Shown here: positions 60,967-64,000 of the stretch, piece by piece
Layout: each line of letters begins with the position of its first letter
How positions within the stretch are numbered: position 1 is the stretch's first letter
From: Buchnera aphidicola (Cinara strobi)
GTDB lineage: Bacteria; Pseudomonadota; Gammaproteobacteria; Enterobacterales; Enterobacteriaceae
Length of the DNA stretch: 64,000 nt
Direction: 5' to 3'
Assembly: GCF_900560745.1 (NCBI RefSeq)
Contig: NZ_LR025085.1
Coordinates: 124,001-188,000 of the forward strand
Translations under genes and position numbers: made by a program
Notes under the pieces: generated by a model
Seen by the model: only the letters and a program-made list of their open reading frames with translations
Database searches by the model: none
What the model was told of the DNA's origin: nothing

Positions 60967-62580
60967 CTAATTTATTTTTTTTATGATAAAAGAAATAATT
61001 TGATTTATTGGGACTTGTATTTTAGAATTATTTTTTCTTGAATAAAATTCAATTATTTTAGATGTAATATTATTATTGCTAATAATAATTCCATAAGGAA
61101 TTCCTATAAGGTTCATATCAGCGAACATTTTTCCTATATTTTCCTTACGATCATCAAATAAAACGTCAATATTTTTATTTATTAGCTTTATATATATTGA
61201 TTTTGCTACTTCTTTTACTTTTTTATTTTTATGCATATTAATAGGGATAATAAAAATCGTAAATGGAGAAATACATTTAGGCCATAAAATACCATTATGA
61301 TCATGATTTTGTTCAATTATAGAAGCTATAATTCTGTTTATTCCGATTCCATAACAACCCATATATAATAATTTTTTATTATTTTTCTTATCCTGAAGAG
61401 AAAAATTAATATATTTGGAGTATTTTTTACCAATTTGAAAAATATGACCAATTTCAATACTATTTTTTGTTGTTAGCTGTTCTTCTTTTGTTTTATAATA
61501 AAAAATTTTTTTAATATTCTGAATAGTTATTATTTTATTAAAAAAAAATTTTTTATTCCATATAATTGGAATAAAATTTTTCTTTTTTATTTTTTTTTTT
61601 ATAACAAAATATGACATATCGATAATTCTAGAATCTGCAATAATAAATATTTTTTTATTAATATAAAAATTTTTATTCGCATCTTCTTTATAGAAGTCAT
61701 CTATTTTTTTATCTTTAATAAAATTAACAGGATATGAAAGAACGGGAATATTATTTAAATCTTTTATACTGAAAGTTTCATATTCCCGTATTAATAAAAC
61801 AGCACACTTATACTGATTTTGATCACTTTTTGTTTGTAGAAAGTAAAATTTAATTTTATTAGATTTTTTGTTAAACTTATCTAAATGTACTGCGTGATGT
61901 GATTGATTAGAAAAAACTATTTTATCTTCTCCTGTATTAGATATTGCATGAAATTCATGTGAAACAGACCCCCCCATGATTTTTGAATCAGCTATAACAA
62001 CTTTAAAATTTAAGTGAAATTTTTTAAATATTTTTATATAAATTTGTTTCATATTTTCATATGTTTTTTTTAATGATTTTTTATTCATATGAAAAGAATA
62101 TGCATCTTTCATAATGAATTCTATCGATCGAATGACACCAAATCTAGGTCTTATTTCATCTCTAAATTTTTTTTGTATTTGATAAAATACAATTGGTAAT
62201 TGTTTGTATGAATAGATTTCTTGACTAAAGATATGATTTATTGCTTCTTCATTTGTTGGATTTAATACATATTCTTGTTTTTTTCGGTTTAGAAAGTGTA
62301 TTAACTCTTCCCCGTATAGTTTGTTTCGCCCGCTTTGACTCCATAAACTAATAGGATGTATTATAGGTATACAAATTTCGTGGTATCCATTTTTGTCCAT
62401 AATATTAGAAATAATGTTTATAACTTTTTTAATTACCCTGTAGCCAGTCGGAAGCCAGGTATATATTCCAGAAGATAACATGCGAATCATTCCTGCTCGT
62501 AACATTAGTTGATGACTAATAGCTTCAGTATTGATAGGTTTTTCTTTTATGGTAGAAAGTAAATATTTAGTAGTATACAT
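60967..62580 (-). CDS. proS: Prolyl-tRNA synthetase with degenerate editing domain
   Basis: Charges tRNA-Pro. Starting at ATG 62580, six bases after AAAGGAG, gives MYTTKYLLSTIKEKP (E. coli MRTSQYLLSTLKETP) and 537 residues (E. coli 572). Class II motifs are intact: RAGMIRMLSSGIYTWLPTG, FRDEIRPRFGVIRSIEFIMK and MGCYGIGINRIIASIIEQN, and the anticodon domain has DDRKENIGKMFADMNLIGIP. The INS editing insert (about residues 220-385) has lost some 25-30 residues, including the segment with the catalytic lysine (KTVKTLLV in E. coli), and the GSLGP substrate loop has been replaced by NKNFY. Aminoacylation should be kept; hydrolysis of Ala-tRNA-Pro probably is not. Confidence 0.95.
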   Translation of the reverse strand: MYTTKYLLSTIKEKPINTEAISHQLMLRAGMIRMLSSGIYTWLPTGYRVIKKVINIISNIMDKNGYHEICIPIIHPISLWSQSGRNKLYGEELIHFLNRKKQEYVLNPTNEEAINHIFSQEIYSYKQLPIVFYQIQKKFRDEIRPRFGVIRSIEFIMKDAYSFHMNKKSLKKTYENMKQIYIKIFKKFHLNFKVVIADSKIMGGSVSHEFHAISNTGEDKIVFSNQSHHAVHLDKFNKKSNKIKFYFLQTKSDQNQYKCAVLLIREYETFSIKDLNNIPVLSYPVNFIKDKKIDDFYKEDANKNFYINKKIFIIADSRIIDMSYFVIKKKIKKKNFIPIIWNKKFFFNKIITIQNIKKIFYYKTKEEQLTTKNSIEIGHIFQIGKKYSKYINFSLQDKKNNKKLLYMGCYGIGINRIIASIIEQNHDHNGILWPKCISPFTIFIIPINMHKNKKVKEVAKSIYIKLINKNIDVLFDDRKENIGKMFADMNLIGIPYGIIISNNNITSKIIEFYSRKNNSKIQVPINQIISFIIKKIN

Positions 62581-62997
62581 TTCAACTCCTTTAATATACA
62601 AAATAAATGTAATTAAAAAATTTTATGATTTTTATTTATTATAAATAAATTTTTCTTAATTATTTTAATTAAATGTAATATTTTGTATGTGAGTACATAT
62701 AATATATATTTTGGATATAATAATAATTATTATATATTAATATTTTTAATATTAGAGTATTTAATTTATAATTATTAGTAAGTATCATAATACATGATCA
62801 ATAAGTATAATAAAAAATATTTATAAGATAGAATTATTATATCTTGAAGAAATTAAATTTAAATAAAAATAATGAATATATGATTCATATAAGATTCATT
62901 TTTATAAATATTTTTTAATTTAATTAATAGAATTAGTAATTTTTTTCTAAAAAAAATTGAATTAATATTAAATAATTTTTAAGTAAGGTATAATTTG
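62581..62997. other. Gene-free spacer between divergent proS and flhB
   Basis: 417 bases of A/T-rich sequence holding the proS and flhB promoters. I saw no RNA gene or open frame. Confidence 0.5.
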
Positions 62998-64000
62998 ATG
63001 AGCAACAATTCATATGAAGATAAAACAGAAGAACCCACTCCTCATAAAATTAAAAAATTTAAAGATAGCGGAGAAACACGATGTTTATATGATTTAAATT
63101 CATTTTTTATATTACTATTTTTTTTTTTATTTTTTTATATAAATAAAAAATTTGTTTTTTTATATTTTATAAATTTATTTATATCTAGTTTAACGTTTAA
63201 TTCAACTATAGCAAATATTGAAGAATTAACTTTTATGATTTTATTTAAGAACATAAAAATTTTTATTTTCTTTTTTTCAATATTTTTTTTTGGAATATTA
63301 TCCATATTGGTTTTTTTGCCAACTTTTATTTATGGAAAAACTATTAGGATTAGATTTTTAGGAATTAGACTAATTTTTTTAAATTTTTTAAGTCATATTA
63401 AAAAAAAGAATTTTTTTAGTTCATTTCTTGAAAGTGTATTTATTTTTTTTAAAATTTTTTTTATTTCCATGGTTATTTTTTATTTCTTACATAAAAATTA
63501 TATTTTATTATATAGGTTATCTAGATTTTCATTATTTTTTAGTTTATTTTTTTGTATTAATTTTATTTTTAAATATATTTTTATTTTAATAGGTTCTATT
63601 TTAGTAATAGCAATTATAAATACATTAATGCAGTATATACAATATTTGCGAAATATTCGTATGACTATTCAAGAAGTAAAAGAAGAGTATAAAGAATTAG
63701 AAGGTAATCCATTAGTTAAACAAAGAATTGGATTATTAAAACAAAAAACAATAAAAAATTTTATTGTACCTGAATTAGTACAATCAGATATAATTATTTT
63801 TAATTCAGTCGATTGCTGCGCTGTAGCTATAAAATATAATACAAAAACTATATCTTTTCCTAAGGTAGTGTCTAAAGGTTTAGGGAATTTTGCATTAAGA
63901 ATTATAAAAATTGCAAAAAAAAATAATATTCCTATTTTTTTTTCAAAGTCTTTAGCTGTATTTTTATACTATCATACATTTCCTAGAAATGATATACCGG
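62998..64000 (+). CDS. flhB: Flagellar export switch protein FlhB, 3'-truncated by window edge, NPTH motif lost
   Basis: Membrane gate and substrate-specificity switch of the flagellar type III export apparatus. The frame is open from ATG 62998 to the window edge (334 residues seen, E. coli 382). The N-terminus SNNSYEDKTEEPTPHKIKKF matches the family, followed by four membrane helices, MTIQEVKEEYKELEGNPLVK, and SFPKVVSKGLGNFALRIIKI. The autocleavage site should be NPTH at residues 269-272; here the same positions read Asn269-Ser-Val-Asp272 within DIIIFNSVDCCAVAIKY. Autocleavage between Asn and Pro is therefore unlikely. TAAGG lies about 10 bases upstream of the start. Confidence 0.94.
   Translation, partial: MSNNSYEDKTEEPTPHKIKKFKDSGETRCLYDLNSFFILLFFFLFFYINKKFVFLYFINLFISSLTFNSTIANIEELTFMILFKNIKIFIFFFSIFFFGILSILVFLPTFIYGKTIRIRFLGIRLIFLNFLSHIKKKNFFSSFLESVFIFFKIFFISMVIFYFLHKNYILLYRLSRFSLFFSLFFCINFIFKYIFILIGSILVIAIINTLMQYIQYLRNIRMTIQEVKEEYKELEGNPLVKQRIGLLKQKTIKNFIVPELVQSDIIIFNSVDCCAVAIKYNTKTISFPKVVSKGLGNFALRIIKIAKKNNIPIFFSKSLAVFLYYHTFPRNDIP

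Noticed and set aside
1-64000. CRISPR arrays, insertion sequences, prophage or toxin-antitoxin genes
   Set aside because: No direct-repeat arrays, transposase motifs or foreign-composition islands were seen; every intact gene is an expected enterobacterial orthologue.

Overview
The window looks like a piece of the chromosome of Buchnera aphidicola, the obligate aphid endosymbiont. The evidence is extreme A+T richness in coding and non-coding DNA, Lys/Asn/Ile/Phe-rich proteins that still align almost end to end with Escherichia coli orthologues, blocks of E. coli gene order separated by eroded spacers, no visible mobile DNA, and retention of host-provisioning amino-acid genes (thrABC, ilvIH, dapD). 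I cannot assign the aphid lineage. This strain has lost peptidoglycan synthesis at the dcw locus, which not all Buchnera have.

Layout: 1-7260 is the 3' part of the NADH dehydrogenase I operon (nuoH partial, nuoIJKLMN), closed by a hairpin shared with convergent prs. 8592-13790 holds prfA-prmC-sirB1 and ackA-pta. 13883-20599 holds gyrA, a 2-Cys peroxiredoxin, ung, grpE, the tmRNA gene ssrA (minus strand), grxD and rnt. 21139-29316 holds pth and ychF, then thrABC and pcnB on the minus strand. 29317-40134 holds truA, secA and the pyruvate dehydrogenase operon aceE-aceF-lpdA, separated by 0.5-1 kb spacers without genes. 40580-50638 (minus strand) holds erpA, ftsZ, ftsA, a decayed murE, rsmH, ilvH, ilvI, dapD and map. 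50925-60881 holds rpsB-tsf-pyrH-frr, bamA, fabZ and dnaE. Then come proS (minus) and the 5' part of flhB, which runs off the end of the window.

How the genes work together: pyruvate dehydrogenase supplies acetyl-CoA and NADH, Complex I oxidises the NADH, and Pta-AckA makes ATP from acetyl-CoA. prs, thrABC, ilvIH and dapD feed nucleotide and essential amino-acid synthesis. A lean translation set (RF1 and its methylase, S2, EF-Ts, RRF, Map, Pth, tmRNA, ProS) and export set (SecA, BamA) remain.

I found no new multi-gene system. The most informative signals are signs of relaxed function: a readable murE pseudogene where the mur/fts cluster should be; FlhB with its autocleavage motif changed from NPTH to NSVD; NuoM lacking two conserved membrane histidines while its ionisable acids and lysines remain; BamA without the loop-6 VRGF arginine; ProS with a wrecked editing domain; Pta reduced to its catalytic domain; and very long in-frame poly(A) tracts in prfA, grpE, ung, erpA and pcnB. 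I saw no rRNA, tRNA, CRISPR array or insertion sequence. Comparisons with E. coli proteins are from memory, not from a database search.
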